From an uncultured Aquimarina sp. (GTDB lineage: Bacteria; Bacteroidota; Bacteroidia; Flavobacteriales; Flavobacteriaceae), in assembly GCA_937958985.1 (NCBI GenBank), contig CALGLV010000009.1:62001-126000 (forward strand): a DNA stretch of 64,000 nucleotides, written 5' to 3'. The stretch's first letter is position 1, and every line of letters starts with the position of its first letter. The position numbers and the translations under genes are program-made. A model generated the notes under the pieces. The model had not been told where the DNA came from. It was given only the letters and a program-made list of their open reading frames with translations, and did not search any database. Shown here one piece after another: positions 1 to 8,105 of the stretch.

Positions 1-589
1 CTTGATTTTTTAGTTTTTCAGCAATTTTTTTTCCAATTCCCCAAACATCATCAATGGCTGTCCATCGTAATGCTTTAATACGCAGTTCTTCATTTTTTAT
101 AAAATATACGCCACCTGTTTTAAAAGTGAATTTTTTAGCGATTTTATTAGCAATTTTAGACAAGGCTTTGGTAGGAGCAATACCTATACTTATGGGCATT
201 CCAACACAGCGAAGTACCTCGTTTTGTATTAATTTACAGTGTGTTTCTAAATCATAATATTCAAAGCCTTTAAATTGTATAAAGGCCTCGTCTATGGAAT
301 ACACTTCAATATCAGGACAAAATTTTTCGATAATAGTCATTACTCGCTGACTTAAATCACCGTAAAGAGGGTAGTTTGATGAAAAAACATGCACCCCATA
401 TTTTTCAAACTCAACTTCATATTTATGAGCAGGAGCCCCCATAGGAATAAAAGGTTTTGCTTCATTGCTACGAGCAATTACACAACCATCGTTATTCGAA
501 AGTATAGCCACGGGTTTATTGGCTAGGGAAGGATTAAAAACTCTTTCGCAACTAGCGTAAAAATTATTACAATCAATTAAAGCAAACAT
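1..589 (-). CDS. umuC: Y-family DNA polymerase V subunit UmuC (3' part cut by window edge)
   Basis: This is the N-terminal 196 residues of a translesion DNA polymerase; the rest lies beyond base 1. The protein opens with MFALIDCNNFYASCERVF, which carries the first metal-binding aspartate (D6) of the Y-family palm. The motif SIDEAF at residues 98-103 holds the second catalytic acidic pair. The FALIDCNNFYASCE start is typical of UmuC rather than DinB. UmuC normally works with the cleaved form of UmuD. No umuD is next to it on the upstream side, where a CIA30 gene lies instead, so the partner must be elsewhere or absent. No LexA-type box was recognised upstream. Confidence 0.93.
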   Translation of the reverse strand, partial: MFALIDCNNFYASCERVFNPSLANKPVAILSNNDGCVIARSNEAKPFIPMGAPAHKYEVEFEKYGVHVFSSNYPLYGDLSQRVMTIIEKFCPDIEVYSIDEAFIQFKGFEYYDLETHCKLIQNEVLRCVGMPISIGIAPTKALSKIANKIAKKFTFKTGGVYFIKNEELRIKALRWTAIDDVWGIGKKIAEKLKNQ

Positions 590-691
590 GTTGCTAATTT
601 ATGGATTATTTCCTTTTTATTGGATTAATTCCATGTTTAATAACATATATTTTTTAACTAAAAAAACCACTTTTTAAGTTTGATAAATTAG

Positions 692-1222
692 CTATTGGAG
701 TTCAATAGAATCAATAAGTAATTCGAAGTTTTCTTGTTTTTTGTTTCCAATTAAAAAAGCGATTTCTTCAATAAAGTTTTCTTTAAAATTGGGTTTATTG
801 AGTGTTTTACCCCTAAAGGCAGGATACATATTGTTTAACGAAATTTGGATTTCTTGCCACTCGTTTGTAGTTTCAAAAGCGCCTATATAAGAGTAATAAT
901 CACTGGAACTCGCTTTTATTCTAAACTGATACTTTTTGCAATCTCCTTTTATTTTAAGAATTATAGAGGTGAAATTAAAAACCTCAATTTTTTTAAATTT
1001 ATACCGAACAGAAGAAAATCCACCGTTGTTTTCAAGCGATACTTCTCCTTTAAAAACGCCATGGCCTTCGTTAGAAACAGTGAACTCTCCAAAGGATTTA
1101 CCTCCCATAACTACATCGTTAGTAACAATCCATTCGTTAGAAAACGTTTCTTTGTTGAAATTAAATATGGTTTGTGATAGCATAAGGTTAGTCGTAATTA
1201 TCATGAAAATTAAATGTTTCAT
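692..1222 (-). CDS. CIA30 family protein (secreted)
   Basis: A 176-residue protein with a short N-terminal signal peptide ending near residue 16 (LMLSQ). The body matches the CIA30 domain, related to a mitochondrial complex I assembly factor: WxxxNDxVMGGxS-like text (WIVTNDVVMGGKS), then GVFKGEVSLENNGGF, and a jelly-roll-like end with ELLIDSIELQ. In bacteria these are small carbohydrate-binding-like proteins of unknown role, and no complex I genes are near. It is followed on the same strand, after about 100 bases, by umuC, but no functional link is obvious. The family call is good; the function is unknown. Confidence 0.8.
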   Translation of the reverse strand: MKHLIFMIITTNLMLSQTIFNFNKETFSNEWIVTNDVVMGGKSFGEFTVSNEGHGVFKGEVSLENNGGFSSVRYKFKKIEVFNFTSIILKIKGDCKKYQFRIKASSSDYYSYIGAFETTNEWQEIQISLNNMYPAFRGKTLNKPNFKENFIEEIAFLIGNKKQENFELLIDSIELQ

Positions 1223-1513
1223 AGCTTAAACAGGTTAACTGGTTTAGTTTCTGAATTTAGGTTTTAATGATTTATGTATAAAAGTATAGTTTAGGAAATA
1301 ATTACTTTCATTTTACTACTAAATTTTATGCTCATTACATTTGTTTAGCATAAAATATTACAAACAAAGGCCTTATTTTAAAAGGTATCAAATTCCAATT
1401 TTGTTAACGGCCCAATTAAAAATTAATATTGTTGATTTACTGTATTGCAATAAATGGATACCAGACCTATTATGAAAATATTTTTAAGCAAAAGCTATGT
1501 TAGCTTAAAAAAA
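1223..1513. other. AT-rich intergenic stretch with one inverted repeat
   Basis: This stretch separates the CIA30 gene from the astacin-like gene, both on the minus strand. I see no ORF worth calling. It holds an inverted repeat with 10-base arms ATTTTATGCT (1323-1332) and AGCATAAAAT (1347-1356) around a 14-base loop, with no T-run next to it, so it is not an obvious terminator. No clear TAnnTTTG element for the CIA30 gene was found. Confidence 0.4.
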
Positions 1514-1551
1514 ACAGCCTTAAAGTTATAAGACGATAACTTTAAGGCTGT
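1514..1551 (-). terminator. Intrinsic terminator of the astacin-like gene
   Basis: The arms ACAGCCTTAAAGTTAT and ATAACTTTAAGGCTGT form a perfect 16-bp stem with a six-base loop. On the minus strand the stem is followed at once by a run of Ts (the As at 1507-1513). It sits about 40 bases past the protease stop codon. Confidence 0.9.
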
Positions 1552-1589
1552 AACTATTGAATTCTTTATATTATTAAATAATCTAGGTT

Positions 1590-2858
1590 TTAATTACCAC
1601 ATTGGCCTTCTAATAACCATCCATTTACAACTCTACGGTATAAATTACCTCTAAAAGTTACTTGGTTACCAATTCCATAATTAATAGATCGATTGTACTC
1701 AGAAATACCTTCACAAATATCAGCTGTTTGTGCTTCTTCACAAGAGCCTAATAAAATCCATCTAGAAAAATCTCTTTGGTATAAGTATCCTCTAAAAGTT
1801 ACTTTATCTCCAACACGGTAAAAATTATTACGATTGTATTCGTTTACACCATTACAAGCGCTCTGGTTCGTATCGTCGTCGTCAGTATCAGTTGTTGTAT
1901 CTGTTTCAGTTTCTGTATCTGTATTTGTATTTGTATTTGTGTCGTCTGTTGTTGTATCATCAGTAGTAGTTTCTTCTTCTTCTTCTTGGTCAGTAGGAGG
2001 GTAGGCTTGATTGGTACCGTTAATATCTCCTTGAGATAAACCAGGAGCATTTTTTCTGTATGGATTTCCATTTAAATCTACAATAGTAGGGCTTCTTCCA
2101 TCTTTAGAAAAAGTAAAAGACCTGTACATCATCACAGAGTTTAAATCAAGTTCATCAGTTAAAGGAATTGAGTTTTCTGAAACAAAAAACTGATCTTCAG
2201 CGCCGTCAACAATATTTTGAAATAATACATTTACATATTCATTTCTATCGGCACGGTTTTGTTCGTGTAAGTATCCTAAAGTATGTCCAATTTCATGAAT
2301 TATAATTGCTACAGAAGCTTGTGATCCAATTCGTATAAAACCTTGGTTTCTGAAAACACCTATAGTTGCTACACCACAATTACAACCATCTCCGGTTCTA
2401 TTTACAGTCACATAAAAGTTTTCATCGGTACGCTCCTTAAATCGAATAGCTGTTTTTGATTCCCATTCCTGTATGGCTTGATCAAAACGTTCTCGCATTT
2501 GTGCAGTAATATTACCTATTCTGTAAATAACAGTATTATTAGGCCATTTTCGTACTTGACCATTTCCACCAATAGTGATCGCTGATCTTCCTGGTAATTC
2601 GGGTAATGGATTGGCTGAGGAGTTAGCTCCATCAAAATTTTCTTCAAAAGCAGCCATGTCACTGCCTTCTCCTCCAATTAAATAAGTTCCGTCTTCTTGT
2701 TTTGATACCGGAACATCGCTACCCATTAAGCTCCGCATTTCAATATTTGCGGTTTGCGTAATTGTAGTTGGTGCAGTTTCTTCGGAAGTGTCTTCTGTTT
2801 GGCACGACCATAAAATACTTGCTAAAATACCTAACGGTATAAATTTTAAAAATTTCAT
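1590..2858 (-). CDS. Astacin-like (M12A) zinc metalloprotease lipoprotein with two C-terminal binding repeats
   Basis: A 422-residue exported protease. The N-terminus is a lipoprotein signal with lipobox ILWSC (Cys19). The catalytic domain covers about residues 85-285 and has the astacin zinc motif HEIGHTLGYLH (188-198), continuing as EQNRADR, and a Met-turn SVMMY (241-245; usually SVMHY). A low-complexity Glu/Thr/Asp/Asn linker (about 291-331) leads to two copies of a 40-residue module (334-373 and 380-420) with the pattern Cys-x-G-x-x-E-Y-N-R, then VTFRGxLY and W-x-L-x-G-x-C. These modules resemble small carbohydrate-binding domains such as CBM5/12. The protein probably digests extracellular or surface proteins while bound to a polymer. 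Confidence 0.88.
   Translation of the reverse strand: MKFLKFIPLGILASILWSCQTEDTSEETAPTTITQTANIEMRSLMGSDVPVSKQEDGTYLIGGEGSDMAAFEENFDGANSSANPLPELPGRSAITIGGNGQVRKWPNNTVIYRIGNITAQMRERFDQAIQEWESKTAIRFKERTDENFYVTVNRTGDGCNCGVATIGVFRNQGFIRIGSQASVAIIIHEIGHTLGYLHEQNRADRNEYVNVLFQNIVDGAEDQFFVSENSIPLTDELDLNSVMMYRSFTFSKDGRSPTIVDLNGNPYRKNAPGLSQGDINGTNQAYPPTDQEEEEETTTDDTTTDDTNTNTNTDTETETDTTTDTDDDDTNQSACNGVNEYNRNNFYRVGDKVTFRGYLYQRDFSRWILLGSCEEAQTADICEGISEYNRSINYGIGNQVTFRGNLYRRVVNGWLLEGQCGN
1866..1988 (-). repeat. Simple-sequence tract encoding the Thr/Asp linker of the protease
   Basis: The linker DNA is made of near-repeats of ACA/GAT/GAA-type codons, read on the plus strand as repeated TGTATTTG, GTTGTT and TTCTTC units, including three consecutive TGTATT hexamers. 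Such tracts change length easily by slippage; because most units are multiples of three the frame would often be kept. Confidence 0.6.
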
Positions 2859-2882
2859 AAGTGTAAAGTTTCCTCTTTAACG

Positions 2883-2928
2883 CAAACTAATTTAGTTTGT
2901 TGTGTTTTGATATGTTAAAACACAACAA
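2883..2928. other. Two overlapping inverted repeats upstream of the protease gene
   Basis: CAAACTA-ATT-TAGTTTG (2883-2899) is followed by a 12-bp perfect stem TTGTTGTGTTTT (2897-2908) and AAAACACAACAA (2917-2928) with an 8-base loop. The two share bases 2897-2899, so both cannot form fully in one RNA. They lie 25-70 bases before the protease start codon and could be operator sites or a leader RNA structure. There is no T-run, so they are not a standard terminator. Confidence 0.45.
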
Positions 2929-3049
2929 GTGTTATTTACAAATAGGAGGTTAACGGCTGTAAAAAAAATATAAAAAGCATTGACTTATAGCTACAATACT
3001 TTGGGTGTAGTATTAAAACACTTAAATTTACTTTTCAAATATTTAGTTA

Positions 3050-3475
3050 ATGACGGAATCCGAAAAGCAACAAAAAATTTTTCAATGCAATGCTATAAGT
3101 AAAAATACACTTATGGAAACCTTGGATATTACTTATACAGATGTAGGTGAGGATTATGTAGTTGCAAAAATGCCTGTTACTTCTCGAGTGCATCAGCCAG
3201 ATGGAGTTTTACATGGTGGTGCAATGGTTGCTTTGGCAGAATCTGTAGGGAGTTTAGCGGCATATATGTTTATAGACTACAAAAAGTTTATGATTAGAGG
3301 AATAGAAATTAGTGCCAATCACATAAAATCTGTAAAAAATGGTTTTGTATTTGCTAAAGCAAAAGCATTGCATAAAGGCCGTACTACTCAACTTTGGGAT
3401 ATAAAAATAACTAACGAACAAGGAGATTTAATTTCTATAGTTAAGCTTTCTACCATATCACTTCCCAAGAAATAA
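3050..3475 (+). CDS. menI: PaaI-type hotdog thioesterase, likely DHNA-CoA hydrolase (MenI role)
   Basis: A 141-residue single-hotdog thioesterase. The signature HQPDGVLHGGAMVALAE (48-64) contains the HGG turn and the glutamate (E64) used for catalysis in the PaaI/YdiI group. Its stop codon directly abuts the start of isochorismate synthase, and menD follows. This placement suggests it hydrolyses 1,4-dihydroxy-2-naphthoyl-CoA in menaquinone synthesis. The sequence alone shows only the acyl-CoA thioesterase family; the MenI role is inferred from context. The 190-bp region shared with the divergent protease gene should hold its promoter. Confidence 0.75.
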   Translation: MTESEKQQKIFQCNAISKNTLMETLDITYTDVGEDYVVAKMPVTSRVHQPDGVLHGGAMVALAESVGSLAAYMFIDYKKFMIRGIEISANHIKSVKNGFVFAKAKALHKGRTTQLWDIKITNEQGDLISIVKLSTISLPKK

Positions 3476-4528
3476 ATGGAAGCACATCGTTTTTTTAAAA
3501 AAATTGAGGACCATTGGAAATTAAATAAACCATTTGTGGTTTATAAAACACCGAATTCTCAAAAGCTAAAAGTACAATTGCAGCACAATTGTGATTATAA
3601 GGATGTTAATTTTCAAGAAAAAGGGTTTTTATTTGCTCCTTTTACAAGTGAAAATTCAAAAAAAATATGGTTTCCTTTAAAGGAATCACTTTTTTTAGAA
3701 GCTAATTTATCAACAGAACAGGCCAATGAATTTTTTGAAAAAAGTCAACCAACCGCTGTTTTAGATAAAGAAAAACATATCAATATAATTGAAGATGCGT
3801 TACTTTCTTTAAAAAGCAAGAATCTTCAAAAAGTAGTACTATCAAGAAAAGAAACAGTATCATTAAATAATAGTAAACCTTTTGAATATTTTAAAAATGC
3901 TTGTGTTTTATATCCTAATACGTTTTGCTATTGCTGGTATCACCCAACAGTAGGAATGTGGTTAGGCGCTACGCCAGAAACTTTAGTGAAATTAAATAAA
4001 AACAGTTTCGAAACCATGGCACTTGCAGGAACAATGCCTTATAAGGATATCGAAAATGTAAATTGGGGAGCTAAAGAAATTGAAGAACAGCAAATAGTTG
4101 TAGACAGTATTTTAAAAGAATTAGCTTCCGAAGTTCAACATGTCGAAACAGGCAGTACAACAACTCAAAGAGCAGGTAATTTATTACATTTAAAAACACC
4201 AATTTCCGGGATTTTAAATTCAAATAAAGGACTACAGAAATTGATAGACTTATTACATCCAACCTCTGCGGTATGTGGTTTACCAAAAAAGAAAGCCAAG
4301 GATTTTATTTTAAATAATGAAGGTTACGACCGAAAGTATTATACGGGTTACTTAGGAGAAGTAAACCCAGAAGGGAATTCCAGCTTGTTTGTTAATCTAA
4401 GATGTATGGAAATTGAAGAAAATCAATTATCACTATATGTGGGTGGAGGTATCACCGCTCTTTCAGATGCTAATAAAGAATGGCAAGAAACCGTTAACAA
4501 ATCACAAATAATGAAGCGAATTTTATAA
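3476..4528 (+). CDS. menF: Isochorismate synthase
   Basis: A 350-residue chorismate-binding enzyme that converts chorismate to isochorismate, the first step of menaquinone synthesis. Family motifs are LGATPETL (163-170), LAGTMPY (183-189), HPTSAVCGLP (261-270) and the GGGI near the end (323-326). The downstream menD supports the menaquinone role over siderophore synthesis. The length is on the short side, as is usual for the Bacteroidota form with a reduced N-terminal part. The ATG follows the menI stop with no gap, so the two are almost certainly translated from one mRNA. Confidence 0.93.
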   Translation: MEAHRFFKKIEDHWKLNKPFVVYKTPNSQKLKVQLQHNCDYKDVNFQEKGFLFAPFTSENSKKIWFPLKESLFLEANLSTEQANEFFEKSQPTAVLDKEKHINIIEDALLSLKSKNLQKVVLSRKETVSLNNSKPFEYFKNACVLYPNTFCYCWYHPTVGMWLGATPETLVKLNKNSFETMALAGTMPYKDIENVNWGAKEIEEQQIVVDSILKELASEVQHVETGSTTTQRAGNLLHLKTPISGILNSNKGLQKLIDLLHPTSAVCGLPKKKAKDFILNNEGYDRKYYTGYLGEVNPEGNSSLFVNLRCMEIEENQLSLYVGGGITALSDANKEWQETVNKSQIMKRIL

Positions 4529-4567
4529 AATTTACTTCTTAAAATAGCTTCGCATTACTGTCAATTG

Positions 4568-4575
4568 TATTTTTG
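4568..4575 (+). promoter_or_regulatory. Perfect -7 element TATTTTTG five bases before menD
   Basis: The sequence fits the Bacteroidota -7 consensus TAnnTTTG. Only five bases separate it from the menD ATG, so a transcript from it would be leaderless or nearly so. I found no convincing -33 TTTG at the proper distance. It may be a chance match or a second promoter inside the men operon. Confidence 0.4.
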
Positions 4576-4580
4576 AATTA

Positions 4581-6254
4581 ATGAATTTAATATCCGACAT
4601 TCCCTTAGTACAGCAACTAATTTCACTTTGTAAATTACATAAGTTACAACACATTGTTATTTCGCCAGGGTCTCGTAATGCTCCGTTAACATTAAGCTTT
4701 AGTAATGATCCTTATTTTAAGTGTTATAGTATTGTAGACGAGCGTTGTGCAGGTTTTTTTGCCATGGGAATAGCACAGCAAACAAAAAGCCCTGTAGCTT
4801 TGGTGTGCACTTCAGGAAGTGCTTTGTTAAATTATTACCCATCAATTTCAGAAGCTTTTTATAGCGATATTCCCTTAGTGGTATTGAGTGCCGATAGACC
4901 AGAAGAATATATTGATATTGGTGATGGACAAACGATTCGACAAGAACATGTTTTTAAAAACCATATTTGTTATGAGGCGAATTTAAAGAATAACATTTCA
5001 TACTCTAAGAGTATTGCAAATTCAAATAAAGAATTAATTTCGAAGGCTTTAGTTGAAGCTACTTCTCAAAATGGACCGGTTCATATCAATATTCCTTTAT
5101 ACGAGCCGCTTTATAATATAATAGAAAAAGAAACTGAAGTTGTTAGTGAATGCAAAGTAGTATCTATTAAGAACGACTGCCTATTAAATGATTCCATTGT
5201 AAATAATTGGAAACATAGTAGTAAAAAAATGGTGTTGGTAGGTGTGTTAGCACCTAATGAAGTAGATAATCAAATTTTAGACAATTTATTAAACGACCCA
5301 AGCGTTTTAGTATTCACAGAAACTACTTCCAATTTATACCACCCTAAAATTATTTCAAATATCGATCGAGTAATTGCGGAGTTAAATAAAAAAGAAAAGG
5401 AGGCACTACACCCCGATTTATTACTTACGTTTGGCGGATTAATTGTTTCCAAAAAAATAAAATCCTTCCTAAGGGAGTTGCAACCAAAATCACACTTTCA
5501 TATATCTAATAAAAGGGCTTACAATACTTTTGGGTGTTTAACAGATCATGTAAAATCTGATGTTAATAGTTGTTTATCAAGCTTACAGGAAATCAAGAAA
5601 AATAGTACTTCAAATTATCAAGAAAAATGGCTCCACTTTCATAATCAATTAAAGAAAGGTCACGCTAATTATCTCTCTGAGATCCCTTATTCTGATTTCT
5701 CTGTATTTCATCAAATTATAAAACGATGTGATTTTCCATTGCATTTACAGCTTAGTAATAGTTCTACTATTCGATATACTCAATTGTTCGAATTATCAGA
5801 TAAAGTAGAGGTATTTTGTAATAGAGGAACAAGTGGTATTGATGGTAGTACGAGTACGGCTATTGGAGCATCTATAATTCAAAATAAACCCACTTTACTT
5901 ATAACAGGAGATTTGAGTTTTTTTTACGACAGTAATGGCTTATGGAATAATTATATTCCAAATAATTTTAAAATTATTATAATTAATAATAGTGGAGGAG
6001 GTATTTTTAGAATATTACCGGGAGATAAAGAAACTGAAAATTTTGAAACATATTTAGAAACTACTCATAACCTTAAAGCAAATCACCTTGCTTCAATGTA
6101 CGGTTTTGAATATTTAGAGGCCGAAGCGACTAATTTAAAACAACAGTTAGATTATTTTTTTAATTTAAAAAACAAGGCTATTGTAGAAATACATACACCT
6201 CGCCGATTAAATGATGTAATTCTTCTAAAATATTTCAAAAAAATACGGAAATAA
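4581..6254 (+). CDS. menD: 2-succinyl-5-enolpyruvyl-6-hydroxy-3-cyclohexene-1-carboxylate synthase (MenD)
   Basis: A 557-residue thiamine-diphosphate enzyme that joins isochorismate and 2-oxoglutarate, the second step of menaquinone synthesis. The N-terminal signature SPGSRNAPL (28-36) and VDERCAGFFA (52-61, with the cofactor-activating glutamate E54) are MenD-specific. The C-terminal ThDP/magnesium region GDLSFFYDSNGLWNN and the NNSGGGIF stretch are present. The length is normal. It lies 52 bases after menF on the same strand. MenC, MenE and MenB are not in the window. Confidence 0.95.
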   Translation: MNLISDIPLVQQLISLCKLHKLQHIVISPGSRNAPLTLSFSNDPYFKCYSIVDERCAGFFAMGIAQQTKSPVALVCTSGSALLNYYPSISEAFYSDIPLVVLSADRPEEYIDIGDGQTIRQEHVFKNHICYEANLKNNISYSKSIANSNKELISKALVEATSQNGPVHINIPLYEPLYNIIEKETEVVSECKVVSIKNDCLLNDSIVNNWKHSSKKMVLVGVLAPNEVDNQILDNLLNDPSVLVFTETTSNLYHPKIISNIDRVIAELNKKEKEALHPDLLLTFGGLIVSKKIKSFLRELQPKSHFHISNKRAYNTFGCLTDHVKSDVNSCLSSLQEIKKNSTSNYQEKWLHFHNQLKKGHANYLSEIPYSDFSVFHQIIKRCDFPLHLQLSNSSTIRYTQLFELSDKVEVFCNRGTSGIDGSTSTAIGASIIQNKPTLLITGDLSFFYDSNGLWNNYIPNNFKIIIINNSGGGIFRILPGDKETENFETYLETTHNLKANHLASMYGFEYLEAEATNLKQQLDYFFNLKNKAIVEIHTPRRLNDVILLKYFKKIRK

Positions 6255-6317
6255 GTGAGAATTAAGCTAGTTTTTTTGTTAATTAGTGAAACAATAAACA
6301 AAAACTTAAATTTTCCA

Positions 6318-6662
6318 ATGAGCAAAAGAGACGAATTAATAGCAAAGTACGCTGCCGATATCAAAGAAAAAATAGGAGAAACGGCAGATATGGATTTACT
6401 AACTAAAGTAACCATTGGTTGTGGTCCATCAATATACGGTAAAGATGCTTCAACAGTATCAGGTTCTAGTGAAACAGAATTAGCTACAGTAAAGAATAAT
6501 TTCTTAATTAAAAAATTGGGATTATCTGAAAAAGATGGCTTAGATGCTGCTATTGCTTCCGTTATGGAGAAATATGGAAAATCTAACAGATCTAAGTACA
6601 GAGCTGTTGTTTATTACTTACTAACTAAGCATTTCAAAAAGGAAGCTATTTATAACAAATAG
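6318..6662 (+). CDS. DUF2853 family protein
   Basis: A small protein of 114 residues, counted from the ATG that begins MSKRDELIAKYAADIKEK. The reading frame extends 21 codons upstream to the menD stop, but that extension looks like untranslated sequence (VRIKLVFLLISETIN), so the inner ATG is preferred. The sequence is mostly helical with TIGCGPSIYG and a basic C-terminal half (YRAVVYYLLTKHFKK). DUF2853 proteins are small soluble proteins of unknown function in Bacteroidota and Proteobacteria. It may be co-transcribed with menD or have its own promoter in the 63-base gap; a terminator follows. Confidence 0.85.
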   Translation: MSKRDELIAKYAADIKEKIGETADMDLLTKVTIGCGPSIYGKDASTVSGSSETELATVKNNFLIKKLGLSEKDGLDAAIASVMEKYGKSNRSKYRAVVYYLLTKHFKKEAIYNK

Positions 6663-6685
6663 TTTTAAAATTATAAATTAGATAC

Positions 6686-6713
6686 AACGAGCTTCATTTT
6701 AATGGAGCTCGTT
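6686..6713 (+). terminator. Intrinsic terminator after the DUF2853 gene
   Basis: AACGAGCTTCAT pairs with ATGGAGCTCGTT (12 bp with one G-T pair) around a four-base loop TTTA, followed by ATTTTTA. It lies between the convergent DUF2853 and cyclophilin genes. Confidence 0.8.
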
Positions 6714-6730
6714 ATTTTTACAGCCAGGTC

Positions 6731-7423
6731 TTATTTTATAATAGTAGCCTTCATACACACATCAGTAATTGGCCATTCGCTTTTATCTACGGTTACAGCA
6801 TTAATTTTTTCAGCCACATCCATACCTTTAATTACTTTACCAATAACGGTATGTTCGCCATTTAGGTGTGTTGCATTTTGAGTGTTCATTACGATATAAA
6901 ATTCAAAAGGGGACGATCTTTTATTTGGGTTTTTCTTCCATATTCGAGCCATAGCAACCGTTCCATATTCGTGCTTTCTATGTTTTAAAAATTCAGCAGG
7001 CAAAGTAAATTTACCAATGCGATTTTTAATTTTTGCCATTTTAAAACTATCGCTATTGCCACCTTGTATAACAAAATCTTTAGCAACTCTGTAAAAACAG
7101 GTTTCACTTAAAAATCCTCGCTTTACAATATGTATAAAATTAGCACGATGTAAAGGAGTGTCATTAAAAAGTTCCATTTCAATTACTCCAAACGAAGTTT
7201 CAATGCGCACTTTAGTTTCAGTGTTCAGTTTTCCATACGCTTTGTAAAAAGAAACCACAGTTTCATTATTAATTCGATTATCAAATATTTTTTGAATGCT
7301 ATCTCTCTTCTTTTTTTTAAGATCAATTTTAGAAGTGTCGGGTATAGTTAATGGTTTACTTTTGTTATCTTGACAGGATATCAGTACACCTATTATAACT
7401 AAACACTTAAAAAAATAGCTCAT
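6731..7423 (-). CDS. Cyclophilin-type peptidyl-prolyl isomerase lipoprotein
   Basis: From the chosen ATG the protein has 230 residues and begins MSYFFKCLVIIGVLISC, a lipoprotein signal with Cys17. An ATG 12 codons earlier would add a charged stretch ahead of the signal and overlap the next gene, so it is rejected. The cyclophilin domain carries FGVIEMELFNDTPLHRANF, FYRVAKDFVIQGG (the FxRVxxxFxIQGG core) and GEHTVIGKVIKGMDV. It should speed proline isomerisation of proteins in the periplasm or outer membrane. Its start codon is two bases from that of the divergent Nudix gene. Confidence 0.9.
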   Translation of the reverse strand: MSYFFKCLVIIGVLISCQDNKSKPLTIPDTSKIDLKKKKRDSIQKIFDNRINNETVVSFYKAYGKLNTETKVRIETSFGVIEMELFNDTPLHRANFIHIVKRGFLSETCFYRVAKDFVIQGGNSDSFKMAKIKNRIGKFTLPAEFLKHRKHEYGTVAMARIWKKNPNKRSSPFEFYIVMNTQNATHLNGEHTVIGKVIKGMDVAEKINAVTVDKSEWPITDVCMKATIIK

Positions 7424-7425
7424 AA

Positions 7426-8061
7426 ATGGAATTTGATTTTTTCTTAAATAATAGTTCAAAAATAGAAAAAATAAAAGTGAATTCAGCCGATGCGCACCTT
7501 GAGTTTACTCCTGAGGGACGTGGTGTTTTTTCAGAAGAATATAAAACAGAAAGCACTAGAAATGCTGCTATTATGGCAATAATTTCTCCGATAGAGGGAA
7601 AAGCACATTTAACATTAATTATTAGAAGTAAGTACGATGGTGCACATTCGGGAGAAGTCGCTTTTGCTGGCGGAAAATGGGAACCCGAAGACAGTACTTT
7701 ACTCGAAACTGCTTTTAGAGAAGTTGAAGAGGAGATAGGGGTGTCGAAAAAAGAGCTGATTTTTTGCAGAGCGTTAACCTCATTATACATTCCTGTGTCC
7801 GATTTTAGAGTGTATCCTTATTTAGCTTACGCTGAAAAAAAACTAGAATACCTACCACAACCTAGTGAAGTAGCCAAAGTAATCACAATTCCACTAACAG
7901 AATTATTTGCAACTGAAGCAAAAAAAAATGTAGCTATTCACATAAGTAACACTACATTAATTAAAGTACCTGCTTTTGTGTACAAAAACTATACTATATG
8001 GGGGGCGACTTCTATGATTCTTAATGAACTTAAACAAATAATTGTTAAAAGTATGTGTTAA
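7426..8061 (+). CDS. Nudix hydrolase, CoA pyrophosphatase type
   Basis: A 211-residue Nudix protein. HSGEVAFAGGK (74-84) matches the H-x-G-x-V-x-F-x-G-G signature found just before the Nudix box in CoA pyrophosphatases. The box itself (to residue 106) contains EPED and REVEEEIGV with the metal-binding glutamates. It should cleave coenzyme A or its derivatives to 4'-phosphopantetheine and 3',5'-ADP. Its start is separated by only two bases from the start of the divergent cyclophilin gene. It probably leads into the acyltransferase gene 44 bases downstream. Confidence 0.88.
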   Translation: MEFDFFLNNSSKIEKIKVNSADAHLEFTPEGRGVFSEEYKTESTRNAAIMAIISPIEGKAHLTLIIRSKYDGAHSGEVAFAGGKWEPEDSTLLETAFREVEEEIGVSKKELIFCRALTSLYIPVSDFRVYPYLAYAEKKLEYLPQPSEVAKVITIPLTELFATEAKKNVAIHISNTTLIKVPAFVYKNYTIWGATSMILNELKQIIVKSMC

Positions 8062-8105
8062 TAATTGGTATATTTGTTTCCCTATTATTATAACTAAAAG
8101 TATAA

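Noticed and set aside
845-1229. Two plus-strand open frames opposite the CIA30 gene
   Set aside because: The minus-strand protein has a signal peptide and family motifs. The plus-strand frames have neither.
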